The position numbers and the translations under genes are program-made. A stretch of DNA of 64,000 nucleotides from an uncultured Draconibacterium sp. (GTDB lineage: Bacteria > Bacteroidota > Bacteroidia > Bacteroidales > Prolixibacteraceae). Location: NCBI RefSeq assembly GCF_963676815.1, contig NZ_OY781365.1, positions 3,382,501 through 3,446,500 on the forward strand. Reading direction: 5' to 3'. Positions 1 through 7,334 of this stretch are shown piece after piece (position 1 is the stretch's first letter; the number at the start of each line of letters is the position of its first letter). The notes below the pieces were generated by a model, which had not been told where the DNA came from, did no database searches, and saw only the letters and a program-made list of their open reading frames with translations.

Positions 1-175
1 AATAAATATTTACTCACGGAAATAAATTTTCACTTCTATTTATATTTTGTGCGAATAGTTTGCAATGTCATGATATATAGTCTGTTGTGTTTGTTCTTGT
101 TCATGAAATATGAACATTGTATAACATAGTACCAAGTAAAAAAAGGAAACATATTTAAAAAAGTACTATATAAAG

Positions 176-222
176 TGTAACGCTTCTGGAAATTGTGCGT
201 CATATAATTGAAAAACGTTACA
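176..222. repeat. Short inverted repeat in leader of first gene
   Basis: TGTAACG at 176-182 and its exact reverse complement CGTTACA at 216-222 lie 44-90 bases before the first start codon. It could be an operator, for example for the PadR regulator encoded downstream, but a 7-base arm is short and may be chance. Confidence 0.25.
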
Positions 223-265
223 AAGCGATATTACAGATAACAAGAAAACAACAGGAGGATAAGTC

Positions 266-709
266 ATGAAAACAAAAAACAATGTTCAGAAAGCAAGTAC
301 AAGACTAATAGCATTAGGATTAATTTTAGTCGTTCTGAGTTTAAATGTACAGGCTCAGTATTTAGGAAAATCATTATCAGGGACTGCTAGTTTTAAGGGA
401 ATAGCATTTGCGATGGTTGATAATTCTATCGAATCCTATTCATCATCAATTGAGGCGGATGTTTACGTTTCAAATTTTGATGTAGAAACAGAAGAAGCAT
501 TAAAAGTGGAAGACTGGATGACAGACAGAGCCAGTTTTGATGTTTACTCACAGTATCTTCAATTAGAGCAGGAGGAAGCATTGAAAGTTGAAGACTGGAT
601 GATTGATGATAAGACTTTTGACCATTGGTCTTTTCTGTTTACAGAAGAAACTGAATCGCCGCTGGAATTGGAAGACTGGATGACTTCTGACAAAGTATGG
701 AATCGTTAG
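266..709 (+). CDS. Secreted protein with EDWM repeats, unknown function
   Basis: A 147-residue protein I do not recognise as a named family. Residues 1-30 look like a signal peptide (hydrophobic 14-27, likely cut near VQA/Q). The mature part carries a repeated motif: EEALKVEDWM at 76-85 and again at 103-112, then the diverged SPLELEDWM at 131-139. Each copy is followed by a short acidic or aromatic linker (DRASFD, DDKTFD, SDKVWN). The ATG follows an AGGAGG-like ribosome site (254-259), unusual in this phylum and a reason to trust the start. It lies 51 bases before the PadR gene and probably heads that operon. The regular spacing of the motif suggests a short peptide-like binding element, but nothing shows its partner. 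Confidence 0.8.
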   Translation: MKTKNNVQKASTRLIALGLILVVLSLNVQAQYLGKSLSGTASFKGIAFAMVDNSIESYSSSIEADVYVSNFDVETEEALKVEDWMTDRASFDVYSQYLQLEQEEALKVEDWMIDDKTFDHWSFLFTEETESPLELEDWMTSDKVWNR

Positions 710-760
710 TTCCATATAAAATTGTCAAAAAGAATTATAACTATTAAAAAGTCAGAAATC

Positions 761-1093
761 ATGAAATTAGAGAATACAAAAGCACAAATGAGAAAAGGGG
801 TACTGGAATATTGTATCTTGCTGGTTTGCAAAGATGAACCGGTGTATGCCGTTAACGTGATTAGTGGTTTGCGGGATGCCAATCTGATAGTAGTAGAGGG
901 TACAATTTATCCATTGCTAACCCGATTGAAAAACGACGGATTATTATCCTATCGCTGGGAAGAATCTACCCAGGGACCACCACGAAAGTATTATGAATTG
1001 ACCGAAAAAGGCAGGGCTTTCCTAAGCGAGCTGGAGGAATCGTGGGGAGAACTGGAAAGTGCAGTCAGAAGAGTTAAAACCAATAGAGCATAA
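761..1093 (+). CDS. PadR family transcriptional regulator
   Basis: A 110-residue winged-helix DNA-binding protein of the PadR family. Seen: an N-terminal segment MRKGVLEYCILLVC, the wing/recognition region EGTIYPLLTRLKNDGLL and the PPRKYYELTEKGRAFL strand-turn typical of PadR_N. There is little C-terminal dimerisation helix, as in the short PadR subfamily. I start at the ATG at 761; an upstream in-frame TTG at 722 would add 13 residues that are not PadR-like. Family members are mostly repressors that release DNA on ligand binding or stress. In Bacteroidetes this type is commonly followed by a PspC-domain gene, as here (44-base gap), so it probably controls its own envelope-stress operon. Confidence 0.9.
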   Translation: MKLENTKAQMRKGVLEYCILLVCKDEPVYAVNVISGLRDANLIVVEGTIYPLLTRLKNDGLLSYRWEESTQGPPRKYYELTEKGRAFLSELEESWGELESAVRRVKTNRA

Positions 1094-1137
1094 TTGTAAA
1101 AAGCAGGACAAAAGTAAAAACTTTAAAATCGATAAAA

Positions 1138-1767
1138 ATGAAAAAGACATTGACAATTAATATTAGCGGCACCATATTTCATATAGAAGAAGACGCATAT
1201 GAAGAGCTGCAGAAATACATGGTAGTCCTTAAAAACTACTTTGGTAAAGATGATGAAGGCAACGAAATTTTCGCTGATATTGAAGCCCGAATTGCAGAGA
1301 TATTTACGGAAAAAACAGGCGGGAAAAATCAGGCAGTTACGCTTGAATGGGTAGAAGAGTTAATCGAAACTTTGGGAACTCCAGAGAACTTCTCGGAGGA
1401 GGCCGGAGAAGAAGAACCACTGGCAGGACAAAAAACAAGAAAAAGAAAACTATATCGCGATCCGGAACAAACGGTTATAGCTGGAGTTTGTGGTGGCCTA
1501 TCGGTTTATTTTAATATGGATCCGGTGGTCATTAGATTACTAGTTGTGTTATTAACACTTCTTTCATCAGGAGCGGGTATTTTTGTTTATCTTATTTTGT
1601 GGGTAGCTGTGCCTAAAGCTTTAACTACAACACAACGGTTGGAAATGAAAGGAGAAGAAGTTACGATTAAAAACATTGAGAAATTTCTGAAAGATGAGGT
1701 TGATGCAGTAAAAGAGAGTTATAAAAAAATCAGGAAATCACGATTTTTCTCAGGAAGTAAGTCATAG
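1138..1767 (+). CDS. PspC domain-containing membrane protein
   Basis: A 209-residue inner-membrane protein. Residues 1-85 form the N-terminal extension typical of Bacteroidetes PspC proteins (starts MKKTLTINISGTIFHIEEDA). Residues about 103-160 are the PspC domain itself: the basic lead RKRKLYRDPEQ, then AGVCGGLSVYFNMDP and a hydrophobic helix ending ILWVAVP. The C-terminal 40 residues are charged and probably cytoplasmic. PspC proteins sense or buffer envelope stress; in enterobacteria PspC helps recruit PspA, but no pspA is seen here. Co-transcription with the upstream PadR gene is likely, and a strong terminator follows. Confidence 0.9.
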   Translation: MKKTLTINISGTIFHIEEDAYEELQKYMVVLKNYFGKDDEGNEIFADIEARIAEIFTEKTGGKNQAVTLEWVEELIETLGTPENFSEEAGEEEPLAGQKTRKRKLYRDPEQTVIAGVCGGLSVYFNMDPVVIRLLVVLLTLLSSGAGIFVYLILWVAVPKALTTTQRLEMKGEEVTIKNIEKFLKDEVDAVKESYKKIRKSRFFSGSKS

Positions 1768-1858
1768 ACAAATGCTCTTGAAAGAGATTTTGTATATACA
1801 CGTAAATATTTATTAAGATAGCTTGTAAATTATAGCAGAGAGGGGAGTCAACAAAATT

Positions 1859-1887
1859 AAAGAGGTCTTTTTTTGACCTCTTTTTTT
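1859..1887 (+). terminator. Rho-independent terminator after PspC gene
   Basis: Perfect 9-bp stem AAAGAGGTC (1859-1867) / GACCTCTTT (1875-1883) with a T-rich 7-base loop and a following T-run. It ends the PadR-PspC operon. Confidence 0.85.
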
Positions 1888-1953
1888 ATGTCTGAATTTT
1901 GAAAATCTCAGGATTTTTGTTGAGAAAGTAGGTGTAACAGATTTTACATTTTA

Positions 1954-2505
1954 CTATGGTAACGGGCTCCCAACAGGTATGTCGCAACGATGCCCCGGTT
2001 GACCGTGTGGCGGATTTATCTTTGTGGTATTACTTGCGGTAGTTGGGAGTGGAGATCCCACCGGAATATCGCAGCGATGTCCTGGTTGACCATGTGGTGG
2101 ATTTATTTGCGATGTACCCGCAGGTGCATAGCTAATTGGTTGTGGCGTCGTTAATTTTTTAAGGTTTTCAATAGTCGGTCCAACTCGGCCTGTTGTTGCT
2201 TTTGCTGTTGTGTTTTTTGCAGATACCACTGGTGTTACGTTAGTCGTGTTAGCTGCCTCAACTTTTTTGTTTGCTGGTGAGTTTAAAGGTGCACCAACCG
2301 CAATATCACAGCGGTGACCGGGTTCTCCGTGCGGCGGATTTAGTTTTACCGACTGATCGACTGCTTTCTCTTCCTGAGGGGCTGTTGTTTCGCTATACAA
2401 AACACTATTCTTTGCAGAGCCGTACACCGTCATTCCAAAAAGAATTAAAGCTGCAGTAAAAACTTGTGTAAAAACTATTTTAAAATGTTTGATTCCTTTT
2501 TTCAT
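1954..2505 (-). CDS. Secreted protein with NPPHGxPGHRCDI repeats
   Basis: A 183-residue exported protein with a signal peptide (about 1-31). It has three near-identical blocks: LNPPHGEPGHRCDIAVGAPL at 55-74, INPPHGQPGHRCDIPVGSPL at 134-153, and the same block again at 163-182 running to the C-terminus. The linkers are Thr/Ala/Asn-rich and probably disordered. Each block carries one Cys, two His and a Pro-Gly turn, which could bind metal or be modified; that is inference. I recall this motif as a recurrent uncharacterised signature in Bacteroidetes secreted proteins, with no assigned function. It is convergent with the PspC operon. Confidence 0.8.
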   Translation of the reverse strand: MKKGIKHFKIVFTQVFTAALILFGMTVYGSAKNSVLYSETTAPQEEKAVDQSVKLNPPHGEPGHRCDIAVGAPLNSPANKKVEAANTTNVTPVVSAKNTTAKATTGRVGPTIENLKKLTTPQPISYAPAGTSQINPPHGQPGHRCDIPVGSPLPTTASNTTKINPPHGQPGHRCDIPVGSPLP

Positions 2506-2683
2506 AATTTCCGATTTCGTAGTGAAGAATTCGTTTTAATTAAACTTATTACGATTGAAACAGCAATCATTTCTGTTAGGTTTAAGGAAATGTTCAAATT
2601 AAGAATGCGTTAACAACTTTGATGCACAAACATTTTAAATAGAAAAATGGAGGAGAGGTCTTTAATCAAACCCAGTTTTTAAG

Positions 2684-2691
2684 TAGATTTG
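2684..2691 (+). promoter_or_regulatory. Bacteroidetes -7 box before DUF1080 gene
   Basis: TAGATTTG matches the TAnnTTTG -7 consensus, 49 bases before the ATG at 2740. No clear -33 TTTG is seen at the usual distance. Confidence 0.5.
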
Positions 2692-2739
2692 TGTTTGGAA
2701 AAACAATATTTTCAATTTCACGAATCAAAATAAATAACA

Positions 2740-3723
2740 ATGAACAAACTAAAACCTTTTATTTTATTAATTGCAATTGCATTAACTGCCTTTGTTCCGG
2801 CACAGGCACAACGCGTTGAGAGCGACTCGCCATTAATTGGAAAGTGGGATCTTACCATTAATATGACTCCTGCACAGATAGAGAGTCTCGGACTTTTTCG
2901 CCATGGATTAATGGCTTCAGACGGTTTCCCGGGATGGCTCATGGTTAAATTGTCAGGTTTCTCAACTTTAACAGGATACTACGTTGGATACGAGGGAAGT
3001 GCTCGTCCAATTGCTGAAGTAGTACCTGATGGAAATGGAAAGTATCATTTCACCATTCCACCGCAGTGGATGGATATTGATGATTTGTATTTTGAGTTTT
3101 CGTTAAAAGACGATAAGCTTACCGGTTATCAAATGCTTGACGGTCAAAAACTGGAATGGACAGGTGTTCGGGCTCCTTCACTGGAAAGAACGGAACCACC
3201 AATTTGGGGAAATCCGATAAATTTGATTACCGAAACCATGGATAAATGGATCATTCCGGAGAACTGCAAGTTTCAGATGATTGATGGTGTTATGGTGAAC
3301 ACCGAATCGGGTGGTAACCTGGTGAGTATCCAAAAATTTGAAGATTTCAAACTCCACGTTGAATTCCGTTACCCGGCAGGAAGTAACAGTGGAATTTATC
3401 TTCGCGGCCGTCACGAACTTCAGATCGAAGATTCAAAAGGAAGAACCGACGATGTTAGTATAGGTGGTATTTACGGTTTTATCGCGCCAGCGGTTTATGC
3501 AGCCAATGCACCGGGCGAATGGCAAACTTACGACGTAACACTTGTTGGGCGTCATGTTACAGTTTCGCTTAATGGTGTTGAAGTTATTTCGAACCGTCCT
3601 ATTCCCGGTATTACAGGTGGCTCGCTCGATAGTAAAGAAGGAGAACCTGGTCCATTCCAGATTCAGGGTGATCACGGACCGGTGGAATTCCGCAATTTTA
3701 CTGTTACTCCGGCGGTTAACTAG
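2740..3723 (+). CDS. Exported DUF1080 (3-keto-disaccharide hydrolase-like) protein
   Basis: A 327-residue secreted protein. A signal peptide covers about 1-23 (ALTAFVPAQA). Residues 30-140 form an extra beta-rich domain beginning LIGKWDLTINMTPAQ. Residues about 155-323 are the DUF1080 domain, a concanavalin-like jelly roll, with GGNLVSIQKFEDFKLHVEFR and GSNSGIYLRGRHELQIEDS. Some DUF1080 members hydrolyse 3-keto-glycosides or bind glycans; the substrate here is unknown. It stands alone between its own promoter and terminator, so it is not clearly part of the pentose-phosphate operon downstream. Confidence 0.88.
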   Translation: MNKLKPFILLIAIALTAFVPAQAQRVESDSPLIGKWDLTINMTPAQIESLGLFRHGLMASDGFPGWLMVKLSGFSTLTGYYVGYEGSARPIAEVVPDGNGKYHFTIPPQWMDIDDLYFEFSLKDDKLTGYQMLDGQKLEWTGVRAPSLERTEPPIWGNPINLITETMDKWIIPENCKFQMIDGVMVNTESGGNLVSIQKFEDFKLHVEFRYPAGSNSGIYLRGRHELQIEDSKGRTDDVSIGGIYGFIAPAVYAANAPGEWQTYDVTLVGRHVTVSLNGVEVISNRPIPGITGGSLDSKEGEPGPFQIQGDHGPVEFRNFTVTPAVN

Positions 3724-3774
3724 CGACTCAATTCCGCAATTTTCAACTTCCTGTTTTAGGAAGAAAGATAGTTG

Positions 3775-3806
3775 AAGAGGTCTTTTTTTGAAGGCCTCTT
3801 TTTTTG
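3775..3806 (+). terminator. Rho-independent terminator after DUF1080 gene
   Basis: Stem AAGAGG (3775-3780) / CCTCTT (3795-3800), T-rich loop and a T-run after it. The stem sequence resembles the terminators at 1859 and 11760. Confidence 0.75.
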
Positions 3807-4070
3807 TGCCCTCATTTTCGAAAAACGTACCCGTTGTCGGTTGTTTCATTTAATCGCACCTGTTGTTGAATTAATTCTACAAGTTGGGTATCCGTTTTTC
3901 GCCCGATTTGCTGCTATTCCCCCGCGCCTGCAGGTTTTCAACTTACGGCTTAATTTCAAAAATGCTGGCACGGTTTTCCCCTTTTTACATACCTGTCAAT
4001 CGAACTACCCAACTCTGGCTAACCCGTCAAGTTCTTTGGCAGTGGAAACACAAAAATTCAGTTATTATGA
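3807..4070 (+). promoter_or_regulatory. Orphan promoter-like segment ahead of transketolase stub
   Basis: This 264-base stretch shows no convincing coding sequence: its open frames have no family signature and lie in a cytosine-rich strand. It contains TTCTACA at 3875-3881 and TGGCACGGTTTT at 3966-3977, 91 bases apart, the same arrangement seen before several stress genes elsewhere in the window. The first ATG downstream (4067) reads two codons before a stop. It may be a promoter region that lost its gene in a rearrangement, or the promoter of a small RNA; neither is shown. Confidence 0.35.
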
Positions 4071-4190
4071 TATGAAAAGGTAGAACATTTTGGTGCGAGT
4101 GCATCCTTCAAAGAAAATTTCAAGCAATATCGTTTTACCGTTGAAAATGTGGTTGAAAACATGAAAGAAACAATTGAAAACAATAAATAA
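4071..4190 (+). pseudogene. tkt: Transketolase 3' remnant
   Basis: After an in-frame TGA at 4068, the frame reads 39 residues with the signature of a transketolase C-terminus: VEHFGASASFKENFKQY, then FTVENVVENMKETIE and a stop. The family ends with a similar GASAxxxxLxxxFGxTxENVV segment. The rest of the roughly 660-residue enzyme is absent. The stop TAA (4188-4190) overlaps the ATG of rpiB (TAATG), the kind of coupling expected of the last codons of a real upstream operon gene. So tkt once preceded rpiB and was deleted or displaced. A functional copy presumably lies elsewhere. Confidence 0.75.
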
Positions 4191-4642
4191 TGAAAGTAAG
4201 TATTGCATACGATCATGCCGGAACCCGGTTTGCAGAAGTACTAAAGCCGGAAATTGCCAAAGCCGGACATGAGTTGGTTTTACTCAATCCCGATGTAGCA
4301 TTCGACGATTATCCAGATGCTGCAGAAGTATTGGCGATAGCAATTCTTGAGGCGAAAGCGGAGCGGGGAATTCTGGTGTGTGGCAGTGGAGCAGGAGTTT
4401 CAATTGCTGCCAATAAATTTCCCGGAATAAGAGCTGCAGTTTGTCATGACACTTACACGGCACACCAGGGAGTTGAGCACGACCAGATGAACATTTTATG
4501 TTTGGGCGAGCGTGTTATTGGCGAAGAACTGGCTCGCTCAATTGTAAGGTCGTTTCTTGAAGCGAAACCTTCAACAGAAGAACGACATCAGCGGCGTTCA
4601 CGAAAAATAGATGCATTAGAAAATAAATACTTCAAAAAATAG
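4190..4642 (+). CDS. rpiB: Ribose-5-phosphate isomerase B
   Basis: A 150-residue RpiB/LacA/LacB-family isomerase, which interconverts ribose-5-phosphate and ribulose-5-phosphate in the cytoplasm. Seen: YDHAG at 7-11, the active-site Cys64 in VCGSGAGVSIAANK (most relatives have CGTG), and the EHDQMNILCLGERVIG segment at 96-111 that supplies substrate-binding residues. The length is normal for the family. Its ATG overlaps the stop of the transketolase remnant and tal follows 3 bases later, so it sits inside a pentose-phosphate operon. LacA/B or allose isomerases share the fold, but the tal-gnd-zwf context favours the ribose role. Confidence 0.95.
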   Translation: MKVSIAYDHAGTRFAEVLKPEIAKAGHELVLLNPDVAFDDYPDAAEVLAIAILEAKAERGILVCGSGAGVSIAANKFPGIRAAVCHDTYTAHQGVEHDQMNILCLGERVIGEELARSIVRSFLEAKPSTEERHQRRSRKIDALENKYFKK

Positions 4643-4645
4643 ATT

Positions 4646-5764
4646 ATGGAAAAGTTTGATAAACTACTGGAATATGGTCAAAGTTACTGGCTCGACAATC
4701 TGTCGAGAGAAATAATAACCAACGGAAATCTGGAAAACAGGATAGAAAATGAAGGATTGCGAGGAATAACATCGAATCCGAAAATTTTTATGAATGCCAT
4801 TTCAAGTGGCGATTTATACGACGAGCAGGTAAAAAAGCTCGCCGGCAACGGAAAGAAAACAGAAGATATTTACGAGTCGTTGGTGGTGCAAGATATTCAG
4901 AAAGCCTGCGACATGCTTCGTCCGGTTTTTGATGCTTCAAATGGCGAAGACGGTTTTGTTAGCCTGGAAGTTTCGCCTTATCTGGCCAGAGAAACGGAAA
5001 AGACCAAAGAAGAGGCCAGGCGCTTATACAAGGAGGTGAATCGCCCCAATTGTATGATTAAAATGCCGGGAACAAAAGAAGGAATTCCGGCCATTGAAGA
5101 AATGTTATACGAAGGAATTAATATCAATATCACCTTACTGTTTTCGGTTGAGAGTTACGAAGCTGTTGCCAAAGCCTATTTAAATGCGTTGGAGCGACGT
5201 GCTGAAGAGGGCAAGCCCATCGATAAAATAGCATCGGTAGCCAGTTTCTTTTTAAGCCGGATTGATGTGCTTGTGGATAAAATGTTGCTCAACGACATTA
5301 TTCCGCAGCTGGAAGGAGACAAAAAAATAGTAGCCGGTAATTTGTTAGGGAGTACCGCCATTGCGAGTGCCAAAATTGCTTATCAACGATTTTTAAAGCT
5401 GTTCAGTGGCGAAAGATGGGAGAAACTGGCATCGAAAGGTGCCCGCGTACAACGTCCGTTGTGGGCAAGCACGAGCAACAAAACCGAAGCCTACTGCAAC
5501 ACGCGCTATGTTGAGCCGCTAATTGGCCGACACACAGTTAATACCATGCCGGGCGAAACCATTGAAGCTTTTAAAGAGTATGGTCATCTGTTTCCGAACA
5601 CGGTTCAGCAAAATATTGATGACGCTTACCGGGTTTTTGATGATTTGAAAAAGGTGGGGATAAATCTGGATGAGGTTACCAGGCAACTTGTGGAAGAGGG
5701 GATAGAAAAATTTATCGAACCTTTTAACGAGTTGCTGGAAACTGTAGAAGAGGAAGCAAAGTAG
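4646..5764 (+). CDS. tal: Transaldolase (long, type 2)
   Basis: A 372-residue transaldolase of the longer subclass found in actinobacteria and Bacteroidetes. It moves a dihydroxyacetone unit from sedoheptulose-7-phosphate to glyceraldehyde-3-phosphate. Seen: the N-terminal YWLDNLSREII segment, GITSNPKIF, EVSPYLA, the Schiff-base lysine in MIKMPGT (Lys139), ININITLLFS, and LWASTSNK near residue 275. It starts 3 bases after rpiB and precedes gnd by 95 bases. With the adjacent transketolase reduced to a stub, its partner enzyme must come from elsewhere. Confidence 0.96.
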   Translation: MEKFDKLLEYGQSYWLDNLSREIITNGNLENRIENEGLRGITSNPKIFMNAISSGDLYDEQVKKLAGNGKKTEDIYESLVVQDIQKACDMLRPVFDASNGEDGFVSLEVSPYLARETEKTKEEARRLYKEVNRPNCMIKMPGTKEGIPAIEEMLYEGININITLLFSVESYEAVAKAYLNALERRAEEGKPIDKIASVASFFLSRIDVLVDKMLLNDIIPQLEGDKKIVAGNLLGSTAIASAKIAYQRFLKLFSGERWEKLASKGARVQRPLWASTSNKTEAYCNTRYVEPLIGRHTVNTMPGETIEAFKEYGHLFPNTVQQNIDDAYRVFDDLKKVGINLDEVTRQLVEEGIEKFIEPFNELLETVEEEAK

Positions 5765-5859
5765 AGTATACAGAGCGCAGGATTTTATGCTGAATGCCAT
5801 GTTGCTGATTTGCAAAATAGAAGATGTGAACAGAAGCTAATTTAAAGTTTAAAACAGCT

Positions 5860-7257
5860 ATGAAAGATTATGATTTTGGTTTAATGGGATTAGGAGTAAT
5901 GGGCAGAAATTTTATTCTGAACATTGCAGAGAGTGGCCATTCTGCAATTGGCTACGATTTGGATAGCGAGAAAGTCGACGCCTTAAATCAGGAGGCAAAA
6001 GAATTGGACGTGAGAGGCGTTAATACGCTGAAAGATTTTATTTCAGGACTTGCAAAACCACGAAAAATAATGTTGCTGGTACCCGCAGCGGTTGTGGATA
6101 ATGCACTTGACGATTTATTGCCACTGCTGGAAAAAGGCGATTTAATAATTGATGGAGGAAATTCGCACCCCGATGACACTGAGCGCCGCGAAAAAGCTAT
6201 GGCAGAAAAAGGTTTTAAATATCTGGGTGTGGGAATTTCCGGTGGTGCCGAAGGAGCCCGGCGTGGTCCGAGTATGATGCCGGGAGGAAACGAAGATGCC
6301 TACAATCTTGTTCGAGATATTTTTACCGATGCTGCCGCCAAAGTAAATGGCGAAGCATGTGTTACCTGGCTGGGCAAAGGCTCTGCCGGTCATTTTGTAA
6401 AAATGGTGCACAACGGCATCGAGTACGGAATTATGCAACTGATTTCAGAGGTTTACGATGTGATGAAAAATGCCTTGGCCATGGAAAATTCCGAGATGAG
6501 TTTGGTATTTAAAAAATGGAATAATAGCGCAGTGGCGTCATACCTGGTAGAAATTACGGCAGATATTCTGGAGAAAGAAGACAAACAGGAAGGTGGTTTT
6601 CTTATCGATCATATTTTAGACCGGGCCAAACAAAAAGGCACCGGAAAATGGACTTCGCAAATTGCAATGGATTTATCGGCAACGGTTCCTACAATCGATG
6701 CGGCTGTTACTATGCGTTATTTGTCGGCGTTTAAAAGCGAAAGATTAAAGGCTGATTTGGTGTTGAAAGGACCTTCAGAACGCATTGATACGGATAGATC
6801 GCCATTTTTGGAAAAAATGCACGATGCACTGTTTTTTGCCATGCTGATTACCTATGCGCAGGGATTTGAATTATTGCGCATTGCATCAAAAGAAAAGGAT
6901 TTCAATTTAACGTTGAAAGATGTGGCGCGAATATGGCGGGGCGGTTGTATCATTCGCTCTGAAATGCTTGATGATTTTATGAAAGCCTACGAAAATGTTC
7001 CTCATTTGCCCAATTTAATGTTTGACACCAAAATTTCCACTGCATTAAATGAGTCGCAGGAATCCGCGCACGAAGTTGTCAGTCGGGTAGCAAAAACCGG
7101 GTTGCCTGTTCCGGGCTTAATGTCAGCGCTGGCCTATTTTGATGCCTATCGGAGCGGACAATTGGCAACAAATATGATTCAGGCTCAACGCGATTATTTC
7201 GGTTCGCATACCTACGAAAGAATTGGCGAAGAGGGAGTTTTTCATACCGATTGGTAA
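5860..7257 (+). CDS. gnd: 6-phosphogluconate dehydrogenase, decarboxylating
   Basis: A 465-residue cytoplasmic enzyme that oxidises 6-phosphogluconate to ribulose-5-phosphate and CO2 with NADP+. Seen: the nucleotide-binding loop GLGVMGRN near the N-terminus, IDGGNSHPDDTERR, the family signature GVGISGGAEGARRGPSMMPG, and the catalytic Lys181 in HFVKMVHNGIEYG. The C-terminal part includes WRGGCIIRS and ends in the substrate-contacting FGSHTYERIG. Length is standard for the long form. It lies between tal and zwf, so the oxidative branch is encoded as a unit. Confidence 0.97.
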   Translation: MKDYDFGLMGLGVMGRNFILNIAESGHSAIGYDLDSEKVDALNQEAKELDVRGVNTLKDFISGLAKPRKIMLLVPAAVVDNALDDLLPLLEKGDLIIDGGNSHPDDTERREKAMAEKGFKYLGVGISGGAEGARRGPSMMPGGNEDAYNLVRDIFTDAAAKVNGEACVTWLGKGSAGHFVKMVHNGIEYGIMQLISEVYDVMKNALAMENSEMSLVFKKWNNSAVASYLVEITADILEKEDKQEGGFLIDHILDRAKQKGTGKWTSQIAMDLSATVPTIDAAVTMRYLSAFKSERLKADLVLKGPSERIDTDRSPFLEKMHDALFFAMLITYAQGFELLRIASKEKDFNLTLKDVARIWRGGCIIRSEMLDDFMKAYENVPHLPNLMFDTKISTALNESQESAHEVVSRVAKTGLPVPGLMSALAYFDAYRSGQLATNMIQAQRDYFGSHTYERIGEEGVFHTDW

Positions 7258-7334
7258 GAGTGTAACAACACCGTTTACTTACTGAAAAGTGATGAAATTA
7301 TTTGAACAGTTATTTACCATTTAAATTAAACGAG

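Noticed and set aside
2271..2459. 62-codon frame opposite the NPPHG repeat gene
   Set aside because: Shadow of the minus-strand gene with no protein features.
3772..4083. Plus-strand open frame of 103 codons before rpiB
   Set aside because: No family signature, poor composition and no ribosome site; it overlaps the terminator and the promoter-like segment.
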